Positions 25,748 through 34,691 of a DNA stretch of 64,000 nt are shown here, in pieces. The stretch covers positions 1 through 64,000 of the forward strand of contig JAHEYT010000030.1 of assembly GCA_023251455.1 (NCBI GenBank), in the 5' to 3' direction. Made by a program: the position numbers and the translations under genes. Source of the stretch: Bacteroidota bacterium. Lineage in GTDB: Bacteria > Bacteroidota > Bacteroidia > Bacteroidales > Prolixibacteraceae. Positions within the stretch are counted from its first letter, which is position 1. Every line of letters starts with the position of its first letter. Below the pieces are notes generated by a model. It was not told the DNA's origin and searched no databases. It worked only from the letters and a program-made list of their open reading frames with translations.

Positions 25748-27181
25748 ATGACACTACTAATTATACTTTTAATCCCACTTTTGACTGGTCTGCTCCTACC
25801 GTTTTTCAGGAAAACCGAAACGGTGAGAATCATCGCACTGATTTCTACGCTGGTCAATTTACTCGTGACATTGACGCTGCTAACTACTGTTCCGTCAATT
25901 AATTATTCCGCTGAATGGATCAATTATATGGGAATTCAGTTTTCGTTAGGATACGACGGCATCAGCATGGTTATGCTTTTGCTCACTAATTTACTGTTTC
26001 CGTTTATCATTATGGCTGGGTTCGGGCGTACCCAAAAAAATGTCCCGATGCTGAATTGTCTGATTTTGTGCGCACAGACAGCATTAATCGGAGTTTTTCT
26101 GGCTCAGAATGCTTTCCTGTTCTACGTTTTTTGGGAACTGGCACTCATTCCGGTTTACTTCATCCTTTTAGTTTGGGGTGGTGACGACCGAAAGGCAATC
26201 ACCTTGAAGTTCTTCATTTATACCCTGGCCGGAAGTTTATTCCTGTTATTCGGAATCATTTATCTTTATCAACTAACGCCCGGCACACATACAACCGATT
26301 TTTCGGCATTTAATCAATTACAAATTCCGGCAGGAACTCAAAACTGGCTGTTTTGGATACTTTTCATCGCTTTTGCCATTAAAATGCCTGTGTTTCCTTT
26401 TCATACCTGGCAACCGCCAACCTACAAAATGGCTTCGACACAAGGCGTAATGATTTTGGCAGGGGTGATGACGAAAATGGGTATTTACGGCGCTTTGCGT
26501 TTCCTTTTTCCGGTTGTGCCACTCGGAGTTCTTTACTGGCAGAATCTGGTAATTATCCTAAGCTTGGTTGGTGTAATTTATGCTTCAGTTATTGCCTACA
26601 AACATACAAACCTGAAAACGATGATTGCTTATTCGTCGATGGCTCATATTTCACTGATGTCCGCCGCCATGTTTGTGTTAAATGCATATGCTTTTCAAGG
26701 GCTTGTTTTCCAGGTTCTCAGTCATGGAGTTACCATTGTAGCACTCTTTTACGTGGCCTGCCTGGTTAAAGAACAAACCGGAACAACTGAAATGCCCCAG
26801 TTGGGCGGATTGAAAATAAAAGCTCCAAATATGGCCATTCTGTTCCTGGTTATTCTTTTAGGTTCAATCGCACTTCCGCTAACAGCTGGGTTTGTGGGAG
26901 AATTCCTGATGATAACCGGGCTGTATCAGCAATCCGTTTGGTTTGCACTATTTGGCGGTCTCACTATGATACTGGGCGCCATATATATGCTATATGCCTA
27001 CCAACGCGTGATGTTGGGCGACAAAAAAACTGCGTTTTCAAAAGCAAAAGATGTTAGTGCTTTGGATTATTGGATTCTGGTTCCGCTGATTGTAGTAATT
27101 CTCGGACTTGGAATTTACCCGCAACCCATATTTGATTTGTTGAAACCCGTTGCCGAAGTCTTTTCGGGCATGGCACATTAA
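25748..27181 (+). CDS. nuoM: NADH-quinone oxidoreductase subunit M
   Basis: Second antiporter-like proton-pumping subunit. The 477 residues give about 14 membrane segments, with FYVFWELALIPVYFILLVWGG (pump-site Glu), KMPVFPFHTWQPPTYKMASTQG and MIAYSSMAHISLM. It begins 4 bases after the nuoL stop codon. Confidence 0.96.
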   Translation: MTLLIILLIPLLTGLLLPFFRKTETVRIIALISTLVNLLVTLTLLTTVPSINYSAEWINYMGIQFSLGYDGISMVMLLLTNLLFPFIIMAGFGRTQKNVPMLNCLILCAQTALIGVFLAQNAFLFYVFWELALIPVYFILLVWGGDDRKAITLKFFIYTLAGSLFLLFGIIYLYQLTPGTHTTDFSAFNQLQIPAGTQNWLFWILFIAFAIKMPVFPFHTWQPPTYKMASTQGVMILAGVMTKMGIYGALRFLFPVVPLGVLYWQNLVIILSLVGVIYASVIAYKHTNLKTMIAYSSMAHISLMSAAMFVLNAYAFQGLVFQVLSHGVTIVALFYVACLVKEQTGTTEMPQLGGLKIKAPNMAILFLVILLGSIALPLTAGFVGEFLMITGLYQQSVWFALFGGLTMILGAIYMLYAYQRVMLGDKKTAFSKAKDVSALDYWILVPLIVVILGLGIYPQPIFDLLKPVAEVFSGMAH

Positions 27182-27246
27182 CCCGATTTGCATATCTGAT
27201 TTTTTAAATTGTAAATCGTACATTTTTTAATAGTAAATATTTACTG

Positions 27247-28620
27247 ATGAGTGCATTAATTTTTACGATAGTTCTTGGAATAATAGTTTTGTATCTGGGA
27301 TTCACCAAAAACAAAGCCATTTTGTCGCCTGTTGCTGTTGCCGGGCTAGGTGTTTCGCTTATACTTTCAATTAAAGACTGGGGGCTCGGATCGCGGTATT
27401 TTCATGATATGATTTTGCTCGACAATTTTTCGATTGCCTTCAACATCTCCATGATTATCATTACCATACTAATTTTTCTGTTTGGGATTGACTATTACGA
27501 AACCATGGAATTTCACGTTGCAGAACATTATGCGCTCATGCTATTTGCCCTCGCAGGAGCCTTTCTGATGACCTCATTTTCAAACCTGATCATGCTTTTT
27601 CTGGGTATCGAAATTTTATCCATTCCATTGTATGTACTCGCCGGAGGGAAAAAATATTCCTACCGGTCAAACGAGGCATCATTTAAATATTTTATGCTCG
27701 GCTCCTTTGCCACGGCTATTTTTCTCTTCGGAATTGCCTTAGTTTATGGAGCATCGGCTACATTTTATCTGCCTGAAATCAAAACGTATATTGCCCAATT
27801 CAACGGCCATTTGCCTCCGATGTTAATGGTAGGTTTACTTTTCATCCTGATTGGAGTAGCTTTTAAAGTTGCTGCAGCACCATTTCATTTCTGGAGTCCT
27901 GATGTATATGAAGGCGCTCCTACCCTGGTTACTGCGTTTATGGCAACGGTGGTAAAAACCGCTGGCTTTGCTGCTTTTTACCGCTTACTTGGCATGGGAT
28001 TATTGCCACTCCCAATTCAGCTCGAAAAAGCGCTTTGGGTGATGACCTGGCTAACTTTATTGATTGGGAACCTGGGCGCGTTAAAGCAAACTAATTTCAA
28101 GCGACTGTTGGCCTATTCTTCCATTTCGCATAGCGGGTTTATCATGCTGGCCATGCTTTCGCAGCATAATTCATCAGCTTCAGTTATCCTGTATTATACA
28201 TTTGTATATTCGCTGGCAACTGTGCCGCTCTTCATCATTTTCATCCTGATGAAACGGGCATCGGATGGGCATGAAGATTTGATTATCTTCCGTGGATTGT
28301 ACAAGGAAAAGCCATGGATTGCTGTACTTGCAATTGTTCTGCTGATGTCCTTGGCAGGAATTCCGCCAACTTCAGGATTTATGGCAAAGTATCAGGTATT
28401 TGTGTTGTCCATCAGTCAGGGAATTTTGTGGACTTCCATTTTCGCCATTGTCATGGCTATCATTGGAGTATATTATTATTTCTTCGTGATTCGCGAAATC
28501 TTTACCGATCGCGAACAACCCAATCGCTTAATCATTAGCAAAATAAATGGAGCGCTAATTGTTGTTTGCAGCATTGCGGTATTGGCTATGGGGATTTTTA
28601 TGTGGAGATTGCCGATTTAG
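27247..28620 (+). CDS. nuoN: NADH-quinone oxidoreductase subunit N
   Basis: Third antiporter-like subunit and last gene of the operon. The 457 residues give about 14 membrane segments. Marks: FLGIEILSIPLYVLAG (Glu), AAPFHFWSPDVYEGAPTLVTAFMATVVK and LLAYSSISHSGFIML. With it, all fourteen subunits are present. NuoE, NuoF and NuoG are included, so NADH should be the electron donor. Confidence 0.96.
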   Translation: MSALIFTIVLGIIVLYLGFTKNKAILSPVAVAGLGVSLILSIKDWGLGSRYFHDMILLDNFSIAFNISMIIITILIFLFGIDYYETMEFHVAEHYALMLFALAGAFLMTSFSNLIMLFLGIEILSIPLYVLAGGKKYSYRSNEASFKYFMLGSFATAIFLFGIALVYGASATFYLPEIKTYIAQFNGHLPPMLMVGLLFILIGVAFKVAAAPFHFWSPDVYEGAPTLVTAFMATVVKTAGFAAFYRLLGMGLLPLPIQLEKALWVMTWLTLLIGNLGALKQTNFKRLLAYSSISHSGFIMLAMLSQHNSSASVILYYTFVYSLATVPLFIIFILMKRASDGHEDLIIFRGLYKEKPWIAVLAIVLLMSLAGIPPTSGFMAKYQVFVLSISQGILWTSIFAIVMAIIGVYYYFFVIREIFTDREQPNRLIISKINGALIVVCSIAVLAMGIFMWRLPI

Positions 28621-28737
28621 AGAAAAAAGACAATTGGCGTGGAAATGAGTTATGAAAGTATCTTCAAACGACTGATGGCTTAACCTTTATCAAAAGATAT
28701 CAATTGGGTTCAATACTTTTTTTGAATTATCGCAATA

Positions 28738-28775
28738 AAAAAACCTCCAAAGCTTGACACCTTGAAGGTTTAATA
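28738..28775 (-). terminator. terminator of the Spy-like gene
   Basis: On the minus strand AAACCTTCAAG pairs with CTTTGGAGGTTT (wobble allowed) and is followed by a run of seven T. It lies 28 bases after the stop codon of the gene at 28803 and may also limit readthrough from nuoN. Confidence 0.65.
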
Positions 28776-28802
28776 CTAATCATATATCGAACTAACCTAA
28801 CT

Positions 28803-29180
28803 TTATTGTCCCTGCATCCGTTTAGCGCGCTCTTCTGCTTGTTTTTTGCGATAGGCATCCAATTTAACGCCTTGTTCCGGAGTCAAAACAGCTTTTAAAA
28901 GCTTATCGGTTTCTGCCTGCATTTGGGTGCGAAGTTCCATCATTTTTTCACGATCAAAAGTACCTTCATCACGCATTTTGGTAAATTCCTCTGTCTGTTT
29001 TTTCTGAGCTTCAGTCACAATTGGTGTTACTTTTTCAACCTGATCTTTTGATAAACCCAATTCTGTAGTCAGTCGGTCAAGTTCACGTTGAAGTCTGGCA
29101 GCCGGATCGCCGCCTGGTTGAGCAAAACTTGAACCAATTGCAAAAAGTGCAACGAAAACAACCAATACTAATCTTTTCAT
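28803..29180 (-). CDS. Spy/LTXXQ-like periplasmic protein
   Basis: A 125-residue exported protein: signal peptide 1-20 (MKRLVLVVFVALFAIGSSFA, cut before Gln21), then an all-helical, charged mature part. The segments LSKDQVEKVTPIVTEAQKK and LTPEQGVKLDAYRKKQAEERAKRMQ resemble the paired LTxxQ motifs of Spy and CpxP, periplasmic chaperone or stress-sensing proteins. The family call is by pattern only. It has its own terminator and lies between the ends of the nuo and cyd operons. Confidence 0.7.
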   Translation of the reverse strand: MKRLVLVVFVALFAIGSSFAQPGGDPAARLQRELDRLTTELGLSKDQVEKVTPIVTEAQKKQTEEFTKMRDEGTFDREKMMELRTQMQAETDKLLKAVLTPEQGVKLDAYRKKQAEERAKRMQGQ

Positions 29181-29275
29181 AATTTCTGGTTTAAAATTCT
29201 CAATTTTGACTATTTAAGAATCAATTAGTTTAATCAGCTCATCATATTCTTTCGCAAAAATTAATCAGTATTAAA

Positions 29276-29312
29276 GCAAAACGAATCCGACCTTGTGAAA
29301 AGACCGGATCCG
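29276..29312 (-). terminator. terminator of the cyd operon
   Basis: On the minus strand CGGATCCGGTC pairs with GGTCGGATTCG (three G-U pairs), followed by TTTT. It lies 67 bases beyond the 45-codon gene at 29380, which places that small gene inside the cyd transcript. Confidence 0.55.
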
Positions 29313-29379
29313 TTGTTCAGGAAGGTGCCGAAGTTTTAACTTCTAATGTAGACTAGGATTAAAAATCGCATCACACTTA

Positions 29380-29517
29380 TTATTTCTCCGGATTTGCCTT
29401 TTTGACAGGCTTCTCCAAGATCGGTTCGTATTTCTTAATGGTATATTTTACCAGTTGATAACTGATGATGACCAACACCGGCCAGCTTAAAAACCACAAG
29501 ATTGAATTCCAATACAT
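29380..29517 (-). CDS. cydX: CydX-like small subunit of cytochrome bd
   Basis: A 45-codon frame with ATG at 29517 and TAA at 29380, 78 bases after the cydB stop codon on the same strand. The product begins MYWNSILWFLSWPVLVIIS, a single membrane helix with a Trp-rich start, then a basic, hydrophilic tail (VKYTIKKYEP to PEK). CydX and CydS subunits are small single-helix proteins encoded just after cydB that stabilise the haem groups of CydA. Position, size and topology fit; sequence identity to known CydX was not checked. The terminator at 29276-29312 encloses it in the operon. Confidence 0.7.
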   Translation of the reverse strand: MYWNSILWFLSWPVLVIISYQLVKYTIKKYEPILEKPVKKANPEK

Positions 29518-29595
29518 ATTCACAAATTATTAATGATGAATTATAAATTATAAATGAAACACCTATTTGCAAAAGCAACCATTAACAATTAATCA

Positions 29596-30726
29596 TTAAT
29601 AAACATGGTGCTCCTGTTCCAGCTCTTCGGTGCTGATTGGCTTGTTGTTCATCGATTTCCAGGCATACCAGATGTAGCCCAGCACAAACGGAACAAACAA
29701 CGAAACATAGCTCATGGCAACCAGTGTAAACCGGCTCGACGAAGCGTTCTCGATGGTCAGCGAAGACTGCAAATCGAAGATGGAAGGATAGAAACTGGTA
29801 TGATTAAAGGCGGACAAAATAAGTAATGCCCATACTGTTAAAACTGTTCCTCCACCAGCAAACCAGATTCCTTTGGTGCCGCCCTTCAGGAGTGTTGAGC
29901 CGATTCCCCACAACACACCAACAACGCCTGCCAGAAACATCAGTGTATTTAACGGAATAGCCAGCAAGTTGTGAAGGTATTTGTACGATTCAACGGCAAT
30001 AACTCCGGAAGCCGGGTTGTAGGCAAACCCATCTTTAAAAAGCAGAGCAATTACGAAATACAGGAAGAATACCAGAAACGGAACAGCATTGTATAACAAT
30101 TGCTTTTTTGAGCGTTCGTAAATCGCTTCATTGTTGATTGAGTTCATGAAATAAAGCAGTCCCAATAAGCGTGAGAGGAACAACACAGCCAATCCAAGCG
30201 CCAGATTGTGAAAAGTCAGTACAGCTTCCAACCCACGGAATTCAGTTCCCCAAGTGACGTGTTTCATGTCGTCGAGCGAAAACATGGCCCCGTTAAAGAA
30301 GGTTCCAACAGCCGTACCAACCAACAGTGGACCGAGTAATCCATTGATAAAAAGGAAAATTTCGTAAGTTCTGGCGCCTAAAAAGTTGGCTGGTTTCTTC
30401 CTGAATTCGAACGAAACAGCTTGAATGACAAACGAGATCAGGATGGCAAACCAAACCCAGTAAGCGCCACCGAAAGAGGTGGCGTAAAACAACGGAAATG
30501 AAGCAAAAAATGCTCCGCCGAATGTAACCAGCGTGGTAAAAGTAAATTCCCATTTCCGGCCTAAAGTATTCACCAAAAGTGTTTTTTCTGCTTCGTTTTT
30601 AGCAATGCTGAAAAACAAGGTTTCCCCGCCCTGAACGAACATCAGGAATACCAATAAAGCGCCCAGCAGCGAAACAATCAGCCACCAGTATTGCTGTAAT
30701 GTGATTAGTGATAGTGATTCAAACAT
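29596..30726 (-). CDS. cydB: Cytochrome bd quinol oxidase subunit II
   Basis: Membrane partner of CydA. The 376 residues show about nine membrane segments, beginning TLQQYWWLIVSLLGALLVFLMFVQGGETL (about 9-36) and including GLLGPLLVGTAVGTFFNG (about 129-146). The length matches the family. It overlaps cydA by 8 bases, so translation is coupled. No haem ligands are expected in this subunit. Confidence 0.94.
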   Translation of the reverse strand: MFESLSLITLQQYWWLIVSLLGALLVFLMFVQGGETLFFSIAKNEAEKTLLVNTLGRKWEFTFTTLVTFGGAFFASFPLFYATSFGGAYWVWFAILISFVIQAVSFEFRKKPANFLGARTYEIFLFINGLLGPLLVGTAVGTFFNGAMFSLDDMKHVTWGTEFRGLEAVLTFHNLALGLAVLFLSRLLGLLYFMNSINNEAIYERSKKQLLYNAVPFLVFFLYFVIALLFKDGFAYNPASGVIAVESYKYLHNLLAIPLNTLMFLAGVVGVLWGIGSTLLKGGTKGIWFAGGGTVLTVWALLILSAFNHTSFYPSIFDLQSSLTIENASSSRFTLVAMSYVSLFVPFVLGYIWYAWKSMNNKPISTEELEQEHHVY

Positions 30727-32296
30727 GATTTGGTTCTCCTTCTGATTTAGGTCCGATTTTAATCTGACGCGATAGAATTTTTATTTCGGCAATAAGCAGC
30801 GTGGTGAAAATGATGGCAAAAAGCCAGAATGTAACCTGAACAGCTCCAACACTGATTTTCGTAACAGCAGCCATCGTTGGCATCAAATCCTGAATAACCC
30901 AAGGTTGACGGCCAACTTCGGCCAACACCCAACCGGCCTGACTGGCGATATAGGCCAACGGAATGGTCCAGATGGCAATCCGCAAAAAGGTCTTCTTCTT
31001 ATGAATTTTCCCTTTCAGGGTAAAATATAATGCGAACAGGAAAAAGAAGATGAAGTACATGCCCAGAACCACCATGATGTGAAAACTGTAAAACGATAAA
31101 GCAACACTCGGGATCAGCGTATGGGGATCGGCAATGTAACCGTAGCCAAAATATTTGAAATTATTTTTCTGAAAATCAGGACTCATAATCTCGGTTTTCA
31201 ATGAATCTGCCAAAGCAGTTTGTCCCGATTTTTTGGCATCCTTAAAAGCTTTTAGTTTTTCGATGGCTAACTTGCCGCGGGTCATTTTTTCGGCTGCCGA
31301 CATCACCCCATACTTCTCGTTTCCGTTGATCAGATCGTTAATTCCCGGAACAAAAGCATTCCAATTCAAAAAAGCCATGTACGACAAAATATTTGGAATC
31401 TCGATCTTCACCGCAAAGTCTTTCAGATTCTCGTTACCGGGATCAGTTGAATTTTGTGAAAACAATCCAAGGGCAACTAAACCCGCACCTTCGCTGCCAT
31501 TGTACAGTCCTTCGAAGGCTGCAAACTTCATGGGTTGATGGTGAGCTATCTCACGGGCAGAACTGTCTCCGGTCATCACGGTATAAATGGATGCCATAAA
31601 TCCAAAAATAGCTGCAACAACAATACTTTTCCGGGCAAAAACGATATCGCGGCCCTTTAGGATATACCAGGCCGAAACGCCGATGACAAAAATGGATGCC
31701 AGCACAAAGCTCGACGAAGTGGTGTGCAGGAATTTGTGAACAGCCATTGGCGAAAACAGGACTTCCCAAAAGTTGGTCATTTCCATACGGGCAGTTTCAG
31801 GATTAAAAACCATTCCGACCGGTTTCTGCATCCAGCCATTGGCAACCAGAATCCACAAGGCCGAAAGGTTTGCCCCGATGGCCGTCAGCCAGGTCGCGGT
31901 TAAGTGGAAGCCTTTGCTCACCTTGTTCCATCCGAAAAACATGATGGCGATGAAAGTAGATTCCATGAAAAAGGCCAGAATGCCTTCGATGGCCAGCGGC
32001 GCACCAAAAATGTCGCCCACAAACCACGAATAATTCGACCAGTTGGTGCCAAACTCGAATTCGAGAATGATACCGGTGGCCACACCAATGGCAAAATTAA
32101 TTCCGAACAGGGTCATCCAGAATTTGGTAATGCGTTTCCATTCCGGATTTCCGGTCTTCACATACAGGGTTTCCATAATGGCGATAATAATACCCAGACC
32201 AAGTGTCAAAGGCACAAAAATCCAGTGATACAGGGCGGTAAGCGCAAACTGCGCCCTCGACCAATCGACTAAAGATGCATCAATTCCTTCAAGCAT
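30719..32296 (-). CDS. cydA: Cytochrome bd quinol oxidase subunit I
   Basis: Haem-bearing subunit that oxidises quinol and reduces oxygen to water with high affinity and without pumping protons. In 525 residues the N-terminal LYHWIFVPLTLG supplies His24 (haem b595 ligand type), FLHTTSSSFV supplies His191 (b558 ligand type), and GAPLAIEGILAFFMEST has the conserved Glu104 and Glu112. GRQPWVIQDLMPT lies near the C-terminus. A long quinol loop (about 235-390) separates the two halves and is of the short-to-medium kind. Confidence 0.96.
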   Translation of the reverse strand: MLEGIDASLVDWSRAQFALTALYHWIFVPLTLGLGIIIAIMETLYVKTGNPEWKRITKFWMTLFGINFAIGVATGIILEFEFGTNWSNYSWFVGDIFGAPLAIEGILAFFMESTFIAIMFFGWNKVSKGFHLTATWLTAIGANLSALWILVANGWMQKPVGMVFNPETARMEMTNFWEVLFSPMAVHKFLHTTSSSFVLASIFVIGVSAWYILKGRDIVFARKSIVVAAIFGFMASIYTVMTGDSSAREIAHHQPMKFAAFEGLYNGSEGAGLVALGLFSQNSTDPGNENLKDFAVKIEIPNILSYMAFLNWNAFVPGINDLINGNEKYGVMSAAEKMTRGKLAIEKLKAFKDAKKSGQTALADSLKTEIMSPDFQKNNFKYFGYGYIADPHTLIPSVALSFYSFHIMVVLGMYFIFFFLFALYFTLKGKIHKKKTFLRIAIWTIPLAYIASQAGWVLAEVGRQPWVIQDLMPTMAAVTKISVGAVQVTFWLFAIIFTTLLIAEIKILSRQIKIGPKSEGEPNHV

Positions 32297-32305
32297 AGCG
32301 TTGAT

Positions 32306-32524
32306 TTATTTGTTGATATTGGTTAAATTTTCAAGCACATGATTGCCCCGATCAGCGTCATTGTTAAAATTGGTCTTCAGGAAATTCGGGAAAAAGAAGA
32401 TTTTCAGGATAATGAACATGACAAAAAGCTTAATCAGAATGACCAGCCAAACCTGTTTCCCCCAGCGGGGAAGGTTAGAAAACCCATCATAGTAAAACCG
32501 GAAGATCTGTTTAAAGACATTCAT
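32306..32524 (-). CDS. DUF4492 protein preceding cydA
   Basis: A 72-residue protein from the ATG at 32524 (an upstream in-frame start would add 11 residues not typical of the family). It has FKQIFRFYYDGFSNLPRWGKQVW, one membrane helix (VILIKLFVMFIILKIFFFPNFL) and a short polar tail. DUF4492 genes are found directly upstream of cydA in Bacteroidota and some Campylobacterota, suggesting a part in cytochrome bd assembly. Function is inferred from context. Confidence 0.85.
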   Translation of the reverse strand: MNVFKQIFRFYYDGFSNLPRWGKQVWLVILIKLFVMFIILKIFFFPNFLKTNFNNDADRGNHVLENLTNINK

Positions 32525-32777
32525 AATTGTAGCGATTTTTGGCGAAACAGTTGACACCTAAAGTTAAATTGAATTTTCAGGTTTCAGGCGTTTTGTGTTC
32601 AAAATTCACATCAATTAAATTGATTGTTGATAGATTCCGCCGAAGAGCTTTGATATTAAGGGCGATCAAAGGCAATGCATTAACATTATTTGTTTTTCAT
32701 TGTTGTATTAACATTCAAAGATGATTGAAAATCACAGGATAAATCAACTGAATGAGTAACAATTTAGACTAAACGCC

Positions 32778-34277
32778 ATGGACGAAAGCCGCAAATCACC
32801 CATTGAGTTGACGAAAAAGGAATTTCGCGAAATCGGATATCAATTAATTAACGATATTTCTGACTTCCTCGACACCATTGATAAAAAGCCTGTTACAAAC
32901 GGTAAAAGTCCGGCACAAATGCAAAAAATATTGGGCAATTCATCCTTGCCCGAAAATGGTATGCCAGCGGCTGAATTAATGTCGAAAACAACCGATTTGC
33001 TTATCGGCAATTCCTTATTCAACGGACATCCCAAATTCTTTGGTTACATCACTTCTTCCGCAACGCCAATCGGGGCGCTGGCCGATTTGTTGGCCGCTGC
33101 CGTCAACCCCAATGTTGGGGCGCATATTTTAAGTCCCATGGCAACCGAAATTGAAAGGCAAACAATCAAATGGCTTGCTGAATTTATTGGTGTTTCGCCA
33201 AACTATGGTGGCATCTTGGTCAGTGGAGGTAATATGGCAAATTTTACCGCTTTTTTAGCTGCCCGAACGGCAAAAGCGCCTAAAAGCATTAAGGAAGACG
33301 GCATTTCAAACTCAGCCAAACTGACTGTTTATTGTTCCAAAGCTACGCATACCTGGATTGAAAAAGCTGTCGTATTATTTGGATTGGGTACCAAATCTAT
33401 TCGCTGGATCGCAACTGACCGCTCCAACAAAATGGACAACGCCGCTTTGGAAAAAACAATTCAGGATGACTTGAAAAATGGGTGCAAGCCCATCATGGTA
33501 ATTGGCGCCGCCGGAGACGTAAGCACCGGAGCGGTTGATGACATGAAAGGCATTTCAGCTATTTGCAAAAAATATGACTTGTGGTTTCATGTTGATGGCG
33601 CCTATGGTATCCCTGCCATTATTATTCCGGAACAAAAAAGCCTGTTCGACGGTATCCGGGAAGCAGATTCAATTGCCATGGATCCGCATAAATGGCTGTA
33701 TAGCCCGTTGGAAGCCGGATGTACTTTGGTAAAGAACCCACAGCATTTAATCGACACATTCAGTTCGCATCCGGTGTATTACCACTTCGACAGTACCGAC
33801 GAGGAGCCTGCGCAAAACTATTACGAATACGGGCTTCAAAACTCACGTGGTTTCAGGGCTTTAAAAGTTTGGCTTGCATTACAGCAAGTGGGCCGGAGTG
33901 GCTATGAAAAAATGATTGGCGAAGATATTGAACTGTCCGGATTGTTATTTGACCTTGCAAAAAAACACCCGGAACTGGAAGCTGTTTCGCAAAATTTAAG
34001 TATTGCGACATTCAGGTACATTCCTGAAAATTATAAAAATGATACTGAAGGGAAGGATGAATATCTCGATCGGTTGAATGAAGAACTATTGAATGAATTG
34101 CAGCATGGCGGGGAAGTTTTTCTATCAAATGCCGTTGTCGGTGAAAAGTATTGTTTAAGGGCCTGCATTGTAAATTTCAGGACTTCGAAAAAAGATATTC
34201 GCGAAATTGTTGAAATAATAGTCAGGGTGGGGAGAAAAGTACATTCAAAACTTTGTTTCGGGAATAACGCCATGTAG
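32778..34277 (+). CDS. PLP-dependent group II amino-acid decarboxylase
   Basis: A 499-residue cytoplasmic enzyme of the aspartate-aminotransferase fold in the glutamate/aromatic amino-acid decarboxylase group. The PLP lysine is Lys305 in MDPHKWLYSP, and the HVDGAYG block (about 275-281) supplies the ring-stacking and pyridine-binding residues. FGYITSSATPIGALADLLAAAVNPN near the N-terminus forms substrate-site contacts. Substrate cannot be told from sequence alone; aromatic amino acids or glutamate are options. It is divergent from the cyd operon across 253 bases. Confidence 0.9.
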   Translation: MDESRKSPIELTKKEFREIGYQLINDISDFLDTIDKKPVTNGKSPAQMQKILGNSSLPENGMPAAELMSKTTDLLIGNSLFNGHPKFFGYITSSATPIGALADLLAAAVNPNVGAHILSPMATEIERQTIKWLAEFIGVSPNYGGILVSGGNMANFTAFLAARTAKAPKSIKEDGISNSAKLTVYCSKATHTWIEKAVVLFGLGTKSIRWIATDRSNKMDNAALEKTIQDDLKNGCKPIMVIGAAGDVSTGAVDDMKGISAICKKYDLWFHVDGAYGIPAIIIPEQKSLFDGIREADSIAMDPHKWLYSPLEAGCTLVKNPQHLIDTFSSHPVYYHFDSTDEEPAQNYYEYGLQNSRGFRALKVWLALQQVGRSGYEKMIGEDIELSGLLFDLAKKHPELEAVSQNLSIATFRYIPENYKNDTEGKDEYLDRLNEELLNELQHGGEVFLSNAVVGEKYCLRACIVNFRTSKKDIREIVEIIVRVGRKVHSKLCFGNNAM

Positions 34278-34349
34278 GTTTGTTTCTTCGTCCTGTTCAT
34301 TTTCCAGATGCCCTGTGGGTGTTTTTGGCCTCACTGTTGCTAATTTGCA

Positions 34350-34370
34350 CCGTCCTGTTGAACAGGACGG
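34350..34370. repeat. perfect 21-base palindrome
   Basis: CCGTCCTGTT (34350-34359), one G, then AACAGGACGG (34361-34370). It directly precedes the 21-base tandem array. No T run follows. Confidence 0.7.
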
Positions 34371-34377
34371 CCAGAAA

Positions 34378-34526
34378 CTTAACTCGTGCGGCGAAAAAAC
34401 CTACTCGTGTGGCCAGAACTTGAACTCGTGCGCCATATCCTTAACTCGTCTGGCCAAATCTTTAACTCGGACGCCCAAATTCTTAACTCGTTCGCAATAC
34501 TTTTAACTCTTGCGGCTATTTCCTAA
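34378..34526 (+). repeat. seven degenerate 20-21 base tandem units
   Basis: The core TTAACTCG (variants CTACTCG, TGAACTCG, TTAACTCT) recurs with ACTC at 34382, 34403, 34424, 34444, 34465, 34486 and 34506: spacings 21, 21, 20, 21, 21, 20. Between cores each unit has a G/C-rich part like GCGGCCA followed by AAA or ATC. Units have diverged, so the array is old. Confidence 0.8.
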
Positions 34527-34691
34527 ATCCGGAAAACAAAAAACTCTTTTATGTCCCCTATTTGCAATGAAGGGAAAGTTCATTTAATACCGCCCATAAC
34601 GAATAAAAATTTCTTCGCTTTTTTTCGTTTCTTGCATGAACATTTTCGGGTTCTAATCCTTATTTACGTCGATCAACTGCCAGCCTGTGCT

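Larger units (their letters stand above)
34278..34691. other. intergenic region with palindrome and 21-base repeats
   Basis: 414 bases before ccoI. It holds the palindrome at 34350-34370, the tandem repeats at 34378-34526, and then AT-rich leader DNA. Short frames cross the region but have no start site or family resemblance. Confidence 0.6.

Noticed and set aside
34315-34506. A 63-codon frame across the 21-base repeats, giving seven-residue repeats
   Set aside because: The units shift between 20 and 21 bases, so the frame is not kept by selection, and the product has no family resemblance or start signal.
34551-34691. N-terminal extension of ccoI upstream of 34692
   Set aside because: The extra 47 residues have no resemblance to the family, whose members start at the cysteine-rich domain.
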